This document shows positions 24,282-39,600 of a DNA stretch of 64,000 bases, piece after piece. Below the pieces are notes generated by a model. The model ran no database searches. It was not told the DNA's origin and worked only from the letters and a program-made list of their open reading frames with translations. Each line of letters begins with the position of its first letter. Position 1 is the stretch's first letter. Made by a program: the position numbers and the translations under genes. Origin of the DNA: Pomacea canaliculata (taxonomy: Eukaryota > Mollusca > Gastropoda > Architaenioglossa > Ampullariidae); NCBI RefSeq assembly GCF_003073045.1, contig NC_037590.1:16708778-16772777 (forward strand), written 5' to 3'.

Positions 24282-26540
24282 TATGCTTCCATACAGCATG
24301 CATACAGCTACAGAATGGGCTTAGACATCATGTTCAGCATGCCTTAATTAAAAAACAAACTGTCCTGATGTGCATGTTTTAATATAATTTGCAGGCCTTT
24401 CATTCTTTGTGCATATGCACGATAGTTTGTGTGTGTACCTACACTTGTTGGCATACATGCCTTAACATCTGTCTCTGTGTGAAATCAGAGGAGGATGCTT
24501 TCCTGTGGTATTTTTTAACACTACATGATTTATTATAGGAAGAAGTTTGGTCATCTCGGTTGGTTGTGGTTGTGTGCTTGACATTTAAAGGTTGACTTTG
24601 GATCAGATATCTAATGGTATTTGACATGAAACATACAATTTTGTAAAAATCATTTAAAACAGCCGTGGTTTTCATTGGTGGGCTTTTATTTTGTTGTGGC
24701 AAGGTGAAGGGTATAGTTTGTATGTATAGTTATTCGATGAACCTGATAGCTATGTATGCAGCCGCTGCTGTTTTTGTACTGTGAGAATGAATTGGAAAAT
24801 GTGTTAGACATCTCAAGAAGCGCAGTTTTTGAAGGTGACACAGATGAAGTATATTTTACAATTTAATTTAACGCAACAGTTTAAACCCCAACCCTATTGG
24901 TGCGTTTGATTTTGTCAAGCACATATTTCACATTGGAATTTATTGATGAGCAGAGCCAAATTTCTACCTTTTTGCAGGTGCCTAGAGACATTCCTTTCTC
25001 CTGAGAGCTGTTTCGTGTTTTTGAATTTGACCATCAAAGTTTAATAGAATGTCAATATTCGGTGACTGGTTATAAAATGTCTTCTTTTTATTTGTGTAAT
25101 ACTTGCCATAATGATCGCTCGAGTTATTCTGGTATAACTCTTTTTTTTTTTTTAAATATATGTAAGACACATTCAGATTCTCCAGAAGGAAAATTGATGG
25201 ATTTAAGGTGGCTTTCTTTGAAGAAAGGTTTCTTATTTCTGGGAGGAAATGTAGCCATATGATCATAAAGACTTGGTCAGATTATGTGTTCGGATGAACA
25301 GAGAAATGGAGTTACTGTGTAAAACATTGTAATAGTGTATATTGTTAAGAAAATCTTTAAAACTGTCGAGATGATGTTTGTGATACAGAATATTTTGTCA
25401 TGCCTGAAACCTACGCAAGCAACTTGGAAGTGTTTTGTGTAGGGTAAAATCTGAATAAGTTTTTTTTTATGGGTTTTGCAGGGATTTTCATTCCACACTA
25501 TAAAACAATTGTGCATGTATGCATATGATGTGCACAGTTTTGACAGCAAAATGTTTAAATGCCTCTTTTACTACTTTGTGTTAATTAACCCTATTGGAAT
25601 ATGGAGTCGGTTATAAACCAGCATGTTACCAATGAAGATGCCTGTTGCTATAGATTTTGATTATATGAATGGACAGATTCCGAATGCTTTGTAGACCAGC
25701 TTATTTGCAACCTAGCTTTACCTATTTACCACTCCTTGTGTACCTCACGTGAACATAATGGATTTTTTTTTTCTGTCGGGATCTACTCCGACAAGCTACA
25801 AGCTCTTGTCAGATTTTTATTTCTCTTCTTTTTTGGAAGCTCTTTAAGGTGTTACCTCCATAAGTGCAGAGATATATGTTACTGTAAGGAGCACTAATGT
25901 TTAGTACAAAAGATTTATATGTATCCACCAAAATGTTCAGAATTTGTTTTTTTCTTTTTTAATCTTTATGTAACTTCCAGTCAATAAACAGCACATCTGG
26001 AACAGTTTAAACAATATCTGCAGTTTAGTATGTAAACTCTTGGAAAACTTTATTGATTTGGCTTCTATTTCAACCCTGTATTCATGTCAACTCTGTATTC
26101 ATGTTAAAAAGAAAAAAAAAAACACACAAATTGCATGACCCTATTCCTCTTTGCTGTCACTATAGCAGAGGTTCTAGATACAAACTGTTGAAAATTTAGC
26201 AGCAGGTATCAGGTTTGTAACACTGATGAATTGTTTCCATGCATATTTTAACATTTTCAACAATTTCTTTCCTTATAGTCTATACTAAAGTGTAATGAAA
26301 AGTGAATGATCTTGATTTTGAAAACTTGTTATCTTGTGATATGTTTGTGCCTGAACCTGTGAAAAATCATTGCGTCAAGTACTGAAAGGAGACATCATTG
26401 CAGAGAATTACTGCAAGTGGCACCTAAATAGTTGTTTCATTTGTTGACTTATACAAAGTGTTTTTGAATGGAGCTTGGTTGCTTGTCACATTACAGAGAT
26501 AATGTTCTATGGTGCAAAAATAAAGTTTTCAGAAACCAGG
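24282..26540 (+). other. Probable NBR1 3' UTR
   Basis: AT-rich sequence with no convincing ORF follows the NBR1 stop. Two AATAAA signals in sense orientation, at 25983-25988 and 26519-26524, are candidate cleavage sites and would give 3' UTRs of about 1.7 or 2.3 kb. Which one is used cannot be told from sequence. Confidence 0.55.
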
Positions 26541-27660
26541 CACTAGCATCATGTCATGACAGTGTGAAAAGGAAAGAAAGCAATTTGTGATCCATAATCA
26601 GCTTTCAGTAAAGTGAATTTTGAATGAAGTAATTAGACTAATCAGTGTTATTTAAACAGGCCTCTACAAAATCTAGCAAGCTGTTCTTGATGACATTAAA
26701 GCAAATTCTGAATATAATAAACCACTGTCCAGTTTGGAGGCAGTCATTATTCTCCAGTGCACCAAAGCATCCTACTTCGGATGCACACTTTCTTCAACTT
26801 AAGCTGACACAGTTAAGAAGATATAAGAGCTTTTTAACCATCTGAATTATTGCTGCTGTTCAGCAGGTTTGGCCACTAGGGTCTCCAAAGTGGCATAGAA
26901 GCAAGGGGGCAGCTGCTCCCTCAAAAGATAATGAGGCAAGAATGTGAACGTCGTTCACGGTCAGCATGGATCGAATTTGCTCCCACAAAGCTGAGCATCT
27001 TCCAATGCCACTACTTCACTGTACCCAGGTGCATCCACCCTTGATTACTATGTAAAGCTTTGCAAAATGAGATAACTATATATCAGCGGGATATTGTGGG
27101 ACTGGTAAAGGTCAGACGGCCAGGCTTTGAGGAGACAAAAAATGCAGTTTCTGGTACACCCAACAATCACGCGTTTACGTCTGCTTACCTTTCTTACACT
27201 TACCTCCAGATTGATGTACTTCTTAAGACCCACTTAATAAAGCTATATATAGTGGCTTCAGTGGATATGGTGGTATATTGTTAAAAATAATTTATGTGAA
27301 AATACCTTTAGAATGTAGCACATTCTGCAGAGATAATGGCCAATTTAAATTAGAGTAAATAAATTACATTTTCGGATGACGAGAAATGTTGTCTAATTTA
27401 GACTAACAACAACTTTGTTTTTCAAATGTCGAGACTGATACCGGTCTACCGCAGCCTTGTGTGCACAGCCACATTAAATCGAAAGATTTTAGCATAATTA
27501 AAACGTGTGATATTGGGGTGCAAGCTTTGGTAATATAACACTGTTGAGCTAAAACTGAAGGCGCATCCAAATAATGTATTGCTATATGTCTGACCAGGTC
27601 TGTAAAGGGGGATAAGCAAGGAAGCCTGTGATTCATGCGAGAATCTGCGAGACAAAAATT
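26541..27660. other. Spacer between NBR1 and CASD1 (CASD1 promoter side)
   Basis: No coding exon seen. A G+C-richer patch at about 26,870-27,040 stands out from the AT-rich surroundings and may be an old repeat. The CASD1 5' UTR and promoter should lie in the last few hundred bases before 27,661; no TATA box is evident. Confidence 0.4.
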
Positions 27661-30600
27661 ATGGAGGATAACGATGCAGCAACTGCTTCTAGTAGTAATT
27701 CCTCGAGCGAAATAACTCAGTACATCAACATAGAAAATGCGAAACTAGTCGCCCTTGTTATCGTGCTAGGTTTTGTAGGATATCACGGAGTTCTTCATCT
27801 CAAATATGGTAAGACAAGTTTGTTTCTTAGAAACGGACGCCGTGATCAGCTTTTAAACGGTAGTGCGATGAGTAGTGCAGCGAGAGTGTAGAGATTGTAT
27901 CAGGCTTGTTTTGCTGATTTATTTTGCATCATTGTATAAATCCATTTTTTTTTCTTTAAGAAACTTCAGAAGTGCGTTGATTTCCTTTGCTTCTGTTCAG
28001 ATTTGCTAAATCTTTATTCTATTATTGTTTCACATATATGTATTCTCATGGTAACTATATATTTAAAAGGTTTGTGGCAGTGACTGTTCACTGCTAGTTA
28101 TGTAGAGCGTGCAAGATGCAGTATAACAACAGGCTATAGTTTAGGGAAAAGTTTCTATGGCCCTCTCGATAGAGCTGCTATGGCTAGGAATGTCGAGAGT
28201 ACAATCCACAGCCTCTGAGTCTCTCTCTCCTACACAGACTACATCCAGGTCTTGTTCCCCACGAAACATCCAGTATATTTTCAGTTTCATCAGTAATTTT
28301 GTTACACTTTACTCCCATTAGTCAATCACATTATCCCAATTAATTACATTTATTATATTTGTTAACAAAAATATTTGTATTTGTTTAAGCAGTAGTGCAT
28401 GCCAGGCTGGCTTCAGGGCTGGAAGAAGCACGGTAGAACAGATCTTTAACTGCCGTGTTATGATAGAAAAACACCTGGAGCATCAACGTGAACTATACCA
28501 TAACTTCATCGATTTCAAAAAAGCTTTTGATCGTGTCTGGCACGATGGACTCTGGCAGGTCATGAGATCATTCAACATAGAGGAGGGACTGATCCAGATG
28601 GTAGCAGCACTCTACAAGAACGCCTCCAGCGCGGTACTACTCAACAACCAACTAGGCGAGTTCTTCGCGATGACGATCGGGGTCCGTCAAGGGTGCCTAC
28701 TCTCTCCATCCTTTTTAACATCTTCCTTGAAAAAATCATGCAAGACACCCTCCACAACCACCTTACCTCAATCTCCATTGGTGGCAGACCCCTGTGCAAC
28801 CTCCGCTTTGCAGATGACATTGACCTCATGGCAGGCAGTAACAACGAACTTCAGGATTTGACGGACAGACTCTCCAGGCGAGCGGGGGCCTATGGCATGG
28901 AAATAAGCTCAGAAAAAAGCAAAGTAATGATTATTTCCACCACCGACAGCAGCAGCAACATCGTCATGAACGGCCAGAAACTGGAGGAGGTCAACAGCTT
29001 CAAGTATTTGGGTGCCACCCTGACTAGAGATGGTTGCTGTACAGCAGAGATCCGTATCAGGATTGGTATGGCAACATCCGCAATGTCCAGGCTGGATAGG
29101 ATCTGGCGAAGCAACTCAATCAGCTTCAGTACCAAGCACAGGCTGTACAAGTCCCTCGTAGTGTCAATCCTACTCTACGGCTGCGAGACTTGGACGCTGC
29201 TTGCCGCAACGGAAAAGAAGCTCCAGGCCTTTGAGAACAAGTGCTTGAGAAAGCTGCTCCGCATCTCGTACGCGAACACAAGACCAACGCATACGTACGG
29301 AGCACCGTAACTCCCTCGTGGGCCCACATGAGCCCCTTCTGGCAACAGTGAAGCGGCGCAAGCTCGCCTGGTTCGGTCACGTCACCCGCCACAACACCCT
29401 GTCCAAGACGATCCTACAAGGAACCCTCGAAGGAGCCGTCGTCGTGGTCGTCCGAGGAAAAGCTGGGTCACCAACATTAAAGAATGGACCGAACGCGAGA
29501 TGCCAGACCTGCTCTCATCTGCTCAAGACAGGACCGGGTGGAAAATTCTGTCTGTTGCTGCTGCCGGACGGTCCCCCCTACGCCCGGACCGGGCATGGGA
29601 CTGACCTGACCTGACCTGACCTGCATGCCAGTTAGACAAAAGAGCCTCAAACTAAAGCATTATGTGACAAAACGTTTGATGATCTTGAGCAGCACATTTA
29701 TATAACTTCATAATTACAGAAATGTTTTTTTTAATGTTACATTTTAGTGTTTATTTTGACAGGAAACGATTCTTGTCGTTGGCTGTTGAGTGATGGTCGC
29801 TTTCCTGGCTACAACACCTGGCAGCCCTATGGGTGCATGATGCACAAGTACACAAGATCGTAAGTTCCACAAAGTGCTTGGACTTTTAATAACATTTTGG
29901 ACTGTTTTCATAGACAGTTTACTTACTTTTATTGACAAGTAATAATAAAGTAACATTTGGTAATGTTTATTATTGGCTATTTTAAAATTAGTGTCAAATA
30001 AGTACTAACCTTCTTGGTGACATTTGTTTAAAGTTATAGGGTTATGACATTATATTCACGCTGGTATTGTTGCTTTTATAATCCCAGCATATTTTGCGGT
30101 TATTTTCAGTATTTGATTGCAGTTTTTAGTATTATTGTTAATATTTAACAAAATTAAAAAAGATACTAGAGTTGCTACCAGAAAAAGAAAATTTAACAGC
30201 AGTAATCTTTATCAGCCTCTAAAAGGATCTGTTTTCTTCAGCAAAAGTACTTCAGTATAATTATGTTGTAGAGACAAGGAGTGTCTAATAATATGGATAG
30301 ACAGGTCAAATATAAACCCTAGCTGCAGGAAAGTGCAATTTCTGCTATCTGTCTAATTGTTTGCTTATCAAATTACATCTTACAGCCATATTTCTTTAAC
30401 ATTATTGCTATGACATGTCACTTGATGATACATCAATACCTTTTACCTGAAACTATGCAAATTGTCTATGCTGAATTGTTCTTCCCCTTAATTTTTACTA
30501 GTTTTTAGGGGTGTGCCTCTATCTGAGACAATCTTCAATGGTACAGAAAAAAATTTGCATGGTTGTAGGACAAAAATAGTGATGTATATTTGCCATCTGT

Positions 30601-33600
30601 TAAGTCTTAGTGAAAGTATTTCTTTGGTTGTTATTCATCTCATCAGATTAAACTTAGAAGAGGCTTATAAGGCCTTGTGAGGCTAGACGGGTACACCCCA
30701 CCAGAAAGAGTTGCTTTAAACACAAACGCATTTAAGAGAAAAAAATAAGCTTGACCTTAACGCAGTCCTCTTGTGTTGCTGAGCGCAATGACAGCACAGT
30801 TTTACCAGTGCTACTGCTGTTTTAAAATATTTATCATTTACTTTGAAAATTAATAATAATGTGCTGGAAGTTTTTGAAGACTAAGTAATTTACAAATGTG
30901 AATTTTCTGTTTTCAGAGACGCTCGGATGTGCATGCACTATATCTCATATTGGGGAGGTCGAAATCACATTACATTTGTTGGAGATTCTCGCATCAGGAA
31001 TTTGTACTATGAGTTTATCAATCTCATCAGCCTTAGTGAACTAGAAGAGGCCAAGGCACAAAGTGACATCCACTTCAGTGATGAGAAGATCAATGCTCGT
31101 GTGGTAAGTGGGTGTTTGAAACAAGGATTTCTATTTAGTGTCTATTGCTGTTGTTATTGTTATAAGAATACTGCAGATTTTAACAGTCTGATGGGAAAAT
31201 CACCTTCATAATATTATTAGGGCTAATGTGACAGCTTTTTTTTCCATTCTGTTGCTGACCAGCATATCTTTTTCTTTTTTTTCTTTTGTTATACTATGCT
31301 TCTTTTCAATACAAAAAGAAAGTATAACGAATAATATTTTTGGTAAAAGTCATGAGCTCCCTCATCATTGAGAGGTATGTGCTTACAAATGATTCTCATT
31401 ATTGCTATTATTATTAAGCAGCTAAAAATAATGAACAGAACATTTCTTGATGCATGCAGATTATTTGCATGATGAAGGACTCGGGCATATTTTATTTGGG
31501 TTAGAAATGTATGTTTTTTATCCAGATTTTTGACACAATCAGCATAGCATGATCATTATGGTCTTCAAGGTTGCTATCAGCTCCAGAAAAAATAACTGTA
31601 CCCTGTAACCCATGGTGGGGCCCTTCATGTGATCATCTTATTCCTTGATGCAACTCCCTTCAAGTGGGAGCTGTATTCTTCTGACAAAAATGTTAGCTTG
31701 ACCTGTCAAGATGCAGTTTCAATTATGTCTGAATCATAAAAAAGAAAGACAGTCACAATCAAGCGGACTAGAATTTAGACTTTACCAATGTGGCATTAGC
31801 ATCAGACACCACAGATCAACTACATTTAATATTATCAATGTACTGGTCGAGTCAGTGTTCACAGATGCCTATTTTTATGTCCTGATGCATCAGTCTACTT
31901 TCAGATTATTTTGCCGTGGACTGCTAGGTTTTCACCTTTTGTGTTCTTCCTTTTAGCCCTAACCCCAGTCTGTGGATCATTACCTACCTCTTAGATGTTG
32001 TGGTTGCCCAACAAACATCCTCAAGAGATTTTAAATTAGCTAGAAAACTTCCCACAGAAGACTCAAGACAATGCCGTGCTAACTTCTGATAGTTCACCTA
32101 GAAGGGCTCAGCTTCCTCATCAGTTTTCAGAAATCTGATTTTGCCCTGTTTAGGACTTTATTCGCAATCTTGCTGTTTTCAAGTTTCAACAGAAATGCCT
32201 TAACAAATTACACTGCACCAAATTTCTCTAGTGATTGGTCATCGCATCGCACCAGCTGACCTCCTGTGCCTGGGAAGACTGTGTGTGTGCACTCTACAGT
32301 GGGCTCTGGTGTATGCATAAATCCTGACTTTTCAGAATTAGGATCAGTCCCTGCCAATCCCTTAAGTTCCTTGACTGGCCTTACTCCCTTGGATCCATTG
32401 GCTTTGATTGCTCTGAAGGGTTCCATGAGTCCAAACCTCGTCAGTCTCACTTTGTGCATATGCATCAACCACTACCTTGAAGGGGGAAGAGGGTGGGGAG
32501 AAGGTGCATCTTCTTCCTAACTTCTTACCACTCTTGGCCTATGTTCACAATCAGGATGGCACTTGTTCCTGCAACCTTTTGACAGAAACATGCCATCCTT
32601 CTCTTCTGGGATGCATTTGTAATATTCCAGCCTGTCTATATGTCATGGATGATGGAATCTCCAGATTGCAAGAAGCAACTTTAACTACTGTAATAATCAT
32701 GCTATTTTGACTAGGTCAAGTAGGATAAACACACTTAACATAATTTCTAACCATACTAAAACTAATTTTACTTTTGGAAAAATTGCCTTTTTTTCAATAA
32801 TTTTGTTCTGCATCTTCATAACTAGCATTTTTTTAGGCACATTTAGCTATCGTAAAGATTATATTTATGCTGCTATTCACATGCTTTAGTACCTGAAGTG
32901 CAGTAGACCCATGTCTGCTTTTATGATTCTGTTTTGATGGGTCAGGTGTGTTTGTGTGTTAGACATCAAGATATACTTACAGGATTTTTTGTGGCAACCT
33001 TATGTGAATGCACACATGTATGATGTGTATGACAAATGGCTGAAGAGTGAGCAACCTGGCTCCAGACCCAATCTGGTCATCACTGGAAGTGCTTCAGTAT
33101 GTTATCCATCGATCATTTCATATTATAGTTCTTATGAATGTACTGCTATTGTTTTCATGCTAGCATTTTATGGCTATAAATTTATAGGGTGCTTATGCTG
33201 GACTCAGGGAATTAATTTTCCTTTCAACAAACATTTATAGAGGAGGTCGGAGCTTAGAGAGGGTGGTATGGGTGTTAATGTTTACCTAAATGTTTGGATA
33301 AGCCGCAAAATTCTCTGACAGTTGGTCGTTTGCAATATCTCTGTTAAAAGATGAAGAAAATCTTTGCATATATAAGCTTTTGTCCATGCATTTTGTGTTG
33401 AATATGACTACACTGTTTTTATCTTTCTTTTTAGTGGAGCATCAAAACATTTAATGGGAGTACACAAGCACTTGAGAACTTTAAAGGTGAGCTTCCAATA
33501 TATTAAACTTCTCAAACTTCAAAATTTGTTTTTTCATGATTGATTTTGAAAATACAAAAAAAACCCAGCTTGCAGACTTTCATCTTATGTTTTAGAATAG

Positions 33601-36600
33601 TTTACATTTTTAAAAGACCCTTTCTTCATCATTGTTGTTGTTGTTGTTATCATTTGTAAAGCATCATGACCTTGCTCACAGGGCTGAGATATGGTGCTAT
33701 AAAAATAACCTTTGTTATAATTTAGCAAAACTTTTTCATAAGCATTCATGTTTCTTTTCTTTGTGCAGCAAATCTGTCGATGATAAGGCCACTCTTCCAA
33801 AAGTTAAAACCATCAACAAATATCATATGGATGCTACAAGGTTTGCCTTGTCAAACAGTAGATTTTGGGGGTATAGTTTGACTTTAACACCTTAAACACC
33901 TCAAAAGTGTACCAGCCTATTAGTGAAAGGCAGATTGTTGTGCTTTAAAAGATCATTTCTCAGACTAGAAAGTAACAGAAGTAATTGTGAAAAGATAAGA
34001 ATTCAACATTTCTTTAATACTGTTCTTTCATCTGTGTCTTTTCTTGAGGATAAGCACTAAATCCCCATCTCTGTAACTCAATTTATTCAGCATCGCTGCT
34101 CTCGATAAAGATTTTGTCAAGAAAAACCCATACATTCCAAGCTTTTCTAATTGTTTTGAGCATGAAGATTAGATTTTAATGAGCTGGTGGATAAAAACCA
34201 GAAACTATGGGTAAAGAATTTGTTTGGAAATATCTGAAAAACATGAATTGGTAATTTTTAGGTAACTGTTTCCCTTTGATTATTAGATTTTAGCTTAAGT
34301 GAAGCTTGAATTCCTACTGGACCTTTTGTTATAACTTTAGGTAAATTTTTTGTTCGCTGTAATTGTGAAAATGTTTTCATAACCTTTTTTTGTGATAGAA
34401 CACTCTTTATTTAATTATCTTCTTTTTATTAAATATGCTGATAAATTAGTTGTTGATGCTTTCCAGACAGTACTTGAGCCTTGTTGCATTTACAATTAAG
34501 TTGATCAAATCTACTAAGCTTAGTGCTCTACCCATAGCTCTTCAGAAATGAAAAGGCTGTATATTGATTAGGAGCATTACCTGACAGTTCAGCCTTACTT
34601 TACAGACCCTGTTGTGGAAGCCAAGCTGTCTATAGAGAGAGCAGCTATCACCAACCTTCAGATTGATGATTACAACAAGGCAGCCATTGAGTTACTGTAA
34701 GAGGACAAAAACATCTTTTTTTTCAGGCTAAAGAGAACATTCAGAAAATGGTGTGCATTTCACAGATCAAATTTTATGTCGGAAACATACTCCATCAAAC
34801 ATTATGCAGGTTTCTTGTGGCAAAAAAAACAACAGCCATTAAGAAATTAAGAAATTTTGGGTTTTTTCTCAACTTTGCCAGATGAGCCAGCCATTAAGGG
34901 CTTACAGCAACAACTGCTCCTGGTCAGTGGAATTAGCGGTTCTGACTGCAAGGGCCTTCATTTGTACCTGGGTTCATCTGCCCTCAACCACCATATAAAG
35001 CTTTGTGAAAAGAACTTGGAAGTCTTTTCAGTTGGTTCTGTCATCATGCACTTTAGCCTGCCTGCTGCTTGTCAGCTGTTCACCTTTGGCTGTGTTCTTT
35101 TTATGGATAAGAATTTCTTTTCAAGTTGTCATCAAGCCAAATCCTCTGCTAATTTATGTCTGTTGTGTATGCTGTACTGCTCCTGTTCGTTGCAGTGTGG
35201 CTGCAACATTTGCTTCAGATGGTCAGAGGCTTGATGAACTCAGGTTTGGAGAGTAGATGTGGGGTCATGGTGACACTCGTGGGAGGAATGGGGGTCAGCA
35301 TTGGCATGTAAGACTGGTTTTCAATTTATCTTTCATGTTTCTAGACCTCATCTGTTATTTCAGAGGATTAGTAGCCCCCATCAGTTTTTCCCTTTGGGTA
35401 GAGCAATGTTTTCTCTTTAGTTTACCATCCTCTCTCCCATCACCTATTACCCAGAAAAATTGGTCGGGAGGTACCCTCTTTTTTTCTCAGGGTAAGGCAG
35501 GGGAGAACCCCGTCCTAATTGGTCTTATGTTTCCCGCTCCCATGCTTCTGTGATTTTATCCTAGAAGCTAGCAGCCATTTTGAAATGAGTCTCGAGGAAT
35601 GAGAAATCCACCTCTATCCTCCCTTTGTACAGGCAAGTTGGCAATGGTGAGACAAAGACCAGCAGTTGCACATCAGTCTCTTTTTAGATTAAAGCGAAAT
35701 GGGAAGCTCACAACTTCTGGATTCACTACGAGGCCAGTTGCCTGATGACTCTACTGTTGGGTAGCTCCACTTTGATGAGGCAAGTCATGGATGTCCCTTT
35801 GATGAAGGAGATAGCATGCAAGCTACCAGTGTCCTTGTGCCTCTTAAGCAATCACAACTGTCTCTTTTCACTCAGATACAGAGAAGCTAATCTTCATGCC
35901 AGGGTGTTGGCTGCACAACTTTCTCCAAAAATCACTCCAGTGAAGCTTTGGACCCACTGACCAGGGGCAAGGATTTATTTGGTTAAAGAACAGCTGTATC
36001 TTTTAGTTTCAGATAGTTGGGTCAACTAGTAAGTATCAAAATAAGAGAATTTACAAAGAAAATTTCATTTTATATCATGGGATGTTGAATTGTGACACTT
36101 CAAGGACATTTATAGTGGGAGTGCAAAAGACAGCTCTTTTTTATATATAATTGAAGTTTCTTATCTTCTTTATATTTCTGTGCATCTTATGGCTATTTTC
36201 TTTCTTGTTTGTTTGAAACAGGGAGAACAGTGAAGCAACCATTTGGAGTTCATCTCGTCTGATTGCACAAGGACTGAAAAAGGAATCAGTTGATGGTCTT
36301 CATCCTTCACATTCAACGCTAAGTCTTGTAAGCATATTGGAGACCAAAGAAGACTGCACTTTGAATGAGTGCATTGCAACACTTGAACTTGGATTGTTTT
36401 ATGTCTGCCAGCACTATCTGGTGCTAACTAGATTTTGAGTGGGATTTATTTTTTTACACTAGGTTTAATTGTTAATTGAATGAGCAAAGAAGATGCTTTT
36501 TCTTTCTCTTTTAAAATATAGATATAGTTAAACATTGTTTTGCCCTGAAAGGTATCAAAATCAGGAAGTCATGATGTGAAGGGATACTTTATATTACCAT

Positions 36601-39600
36601 AGTTACAGTCTAATGAGAGGAAGGTGGAAACCTGTTTACTAGGCATGTCTAGGACTTAAAAATAACATCACAATGAGACAACTGTTTAATAGTCTGTATT
36701 TTGTGAATAAAAGCAGTCTCTTGCAAATATCTTATATCGAATTAAACCCAGTCATTTGAACTAGAAATAAAATTGAGCCTGGGTTGATTTAGATGCATTG
36801 ATATCACTTCTTTGGCTTTGCACTTTTGTTCATCACAGGACGTACAAATACTGTTAAACTTGTACTGCAACAATGATATGAATCACCATGACGGCACTTG
36901 CTGTAACACTCCGGAGCCAGCAACCACATTGCAGATTATCACTGCAGCTGCTTTTCTTGTTTGGTAGGCGTGTGCAAAAATGTTATCACTGGTTTTTTTG
37001 TTTGCAGGTGTGTATGTGAAACAGACCAAAATTTCACAAGAACAGCATTCAGTAATAATAATGGAAAGTTATATAGCTCATTTCTTGCTTCATAGAAGGT
37101 TCAATGTGCTTTACAAAAGAATTGCAAAAATACAATGATACAAAATCACATAACAGACAACACTAAAACATGTCCACAAACAATTGTACAGGATATATCA
37201 TAGACATAATAAACACAACAAACAGAATTATAACACATATGCAAATGCACACAGCATACAAACATTCATAACATTTTTGTGCATGCACTCTTCCCATCTC
37301 TCTACCACTCTTTAAGAAAAAAAATTGGAGGATTATTTCTTTTTTTGTTTTGATATCGTCAGTATGGCATCAGCAGTGGGCCTGGTTGCATACAGACGCA
37401 GGCTACGACGAATTGCAGTCAAGGCTAGAGCAGAAAATGGCCAGAGAAATGGCGGCAATGGCGCCCCAAAGGCCTTGAGTGAGACAGCTGTCAGTCTTGT
37501 GACTTCTGTAGCCAAGCTGGGACTCATTATGAGCTATTTCTACCTCTGTGACAGGTGATAAAGCATCACACCAGCATGGCTACTTGCTTGTTTTTACTTT
37601 TTTCTGTTTTGTTTAAAGAATGCAGAAGCCCTATTCCCACCCCCTTCATCATGGGAAATCACTAGTTGGTGTATGCCTTGAAGTATGTAGAAGAGCAAAA
37701 TAAAGCATAGAAAGAGCTTTATGGAAGAAATTCTGCTCTTTCTTTCCCAAAGCCAGTTCATCATTGCTGGGGCATAAATATATACTAATGCTATTAGTAA
37801 TAATCTAATGATGAAAGCAGGGAGCATGTGATCGAGTGTTCATTTAAGAGAGCCTTGAAAATATTTCATATGCTTTGTGTTGCCTTTTACCTTTCAGTTT
37901 GAAGGACCGAATAACCTACAAATAGACATATGCACTAATAAGTAAGAGCACAGCCCCATGATGGCGTCTCCCTGTGTGTTTATCAGCATAAACACATAGT
38001 TTTATGCCATCAGAGAAGAAGATGCAGTTTCTTCATCTTTTGCCCCAGACATGCATATTTTGTGCAATGTCAGCCATGGGGTGGAAGGATTTGCGGACTG
38101 CTACAAAAAAAATTGCTTAGTTAGGAGTTACATTGCAGTATCTAAAAAACAAATTTACTAGGTTGTAATTTAATTCATCTTTTGTTATTATTTTTCAGAA
38201 CAAATTTTTTTATGAAAGAGAACAAGTACTATACGCATGTGAACTTTTTCCTTCCATTTGCTTATGTGATGATTCTGGGATTTTTCTTCACTGAAAATAC
38301 AGAAAAGGTACTGAGATTAATTCATGTTTGAACTATTTTTTTCCACAGAGGGTCAATTTGTTTTTGTGAAGTCTAGCATATAGGTTGTGCTATATACTCT
38401 CACTGGTGGTGATTAGTGTTATTAATTGTTGAGCATGTATATACAACCATACATTCCTGTTGTCTGTGAATATGTATATAGGAGGTGATTAAGATGTTAC
38501 TGCTAATGTTTATGGTTCAGTCATTTATACTTGTGAAACTCATACTTTTTTTTTCTTCTTTTATAAAGTCAGCTGTGTGTTTGTAGTTCTCAGGGGTCTG
38601 TATTTTGCACATGAAAGTGTCATTCTATTTCAGCCAAGTAAAGTAAAAATTTGAAAAGTAAAGATATTTTACAGATTATATTTTTTCCATTTCACATTCT
38701 GCAGTTTTTTTCTTTACTGACATGACCATATGAGATAGAGGGTTACATTAGCTTTTTAACAATGGAAAATTGCCTTCCTGACAGTGGGCTAGTATGTGGC
38801 TATAGCTTGCAGGGCGCTCACTTTCAGGGAGACAGCTTTTGTTATCTCCTATGATCATGTATTCTGGTAAGTCTTGAAGAAAGAAAATTAATTCTCAAAA
38901 ATTTTTGTTTGACAATTACTGGTTTTAGGTTGTTGTTTTTTCTTCATGTTGAACAACTTGTCCATGCATAAACATGATTTTAAAAAACTTAAACTAGTTT
39001 TTTTTTCTATGAATGTAGGCTTTTATCATTGCAGACAAATGTAATGCATAGAGATCAAACAGATGAGTGGAAAGGTTGGATGCAACTGGTTATTCTTATC
39101 TATCATTTGACAGGTGCAAGCAAGGTAATTTTTTCCTCTTTCTACATGCAAATAAGAGCAGAATTGAATGATTTTAAAGTTAAATATGTAACTGCTTTAA
39201 AATATCTCTTAGTACTCTCCCAGATGACATGACTACATGGAGTTATTCTGACTAGTTACCTCAATTCCAGTTTTCCACTCTCGATTGGTCAGACCTGAAC
39301 AGGCAGAACACAAATTTGGCCAACTCACCCCCAATTTCTCCATTCCCCTAGTTTTTATAACTCCATTTAGTCATGTTATCTGGTAAGCACTCGAAGGAAT
39401 AAATTCTACAATCAAAAATAGTGTTTTTCTGTCTGCTTTGACATGAGGCACCCATATTAACAGTACAAATTGAGTTTATTCTTCACGCTTCAATTGGCCA
39501 GCTTACATCATGTTCACTATCTCTTGTTTAGTGCTTGCTTGATTAAATATGATATTATTTATTATGTACTCGATCATAACATCTTGAAGTTTTCTTTTTA

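Noticed and set aside
34857..35553. Plus ORFs of about 100-125 codons in CASD1 intron 7
   Set aside because: Lie wholly within the intron between well-phased exons 7 and 8; no transposon protein motif could be read, only possible unknown repeat DNA.
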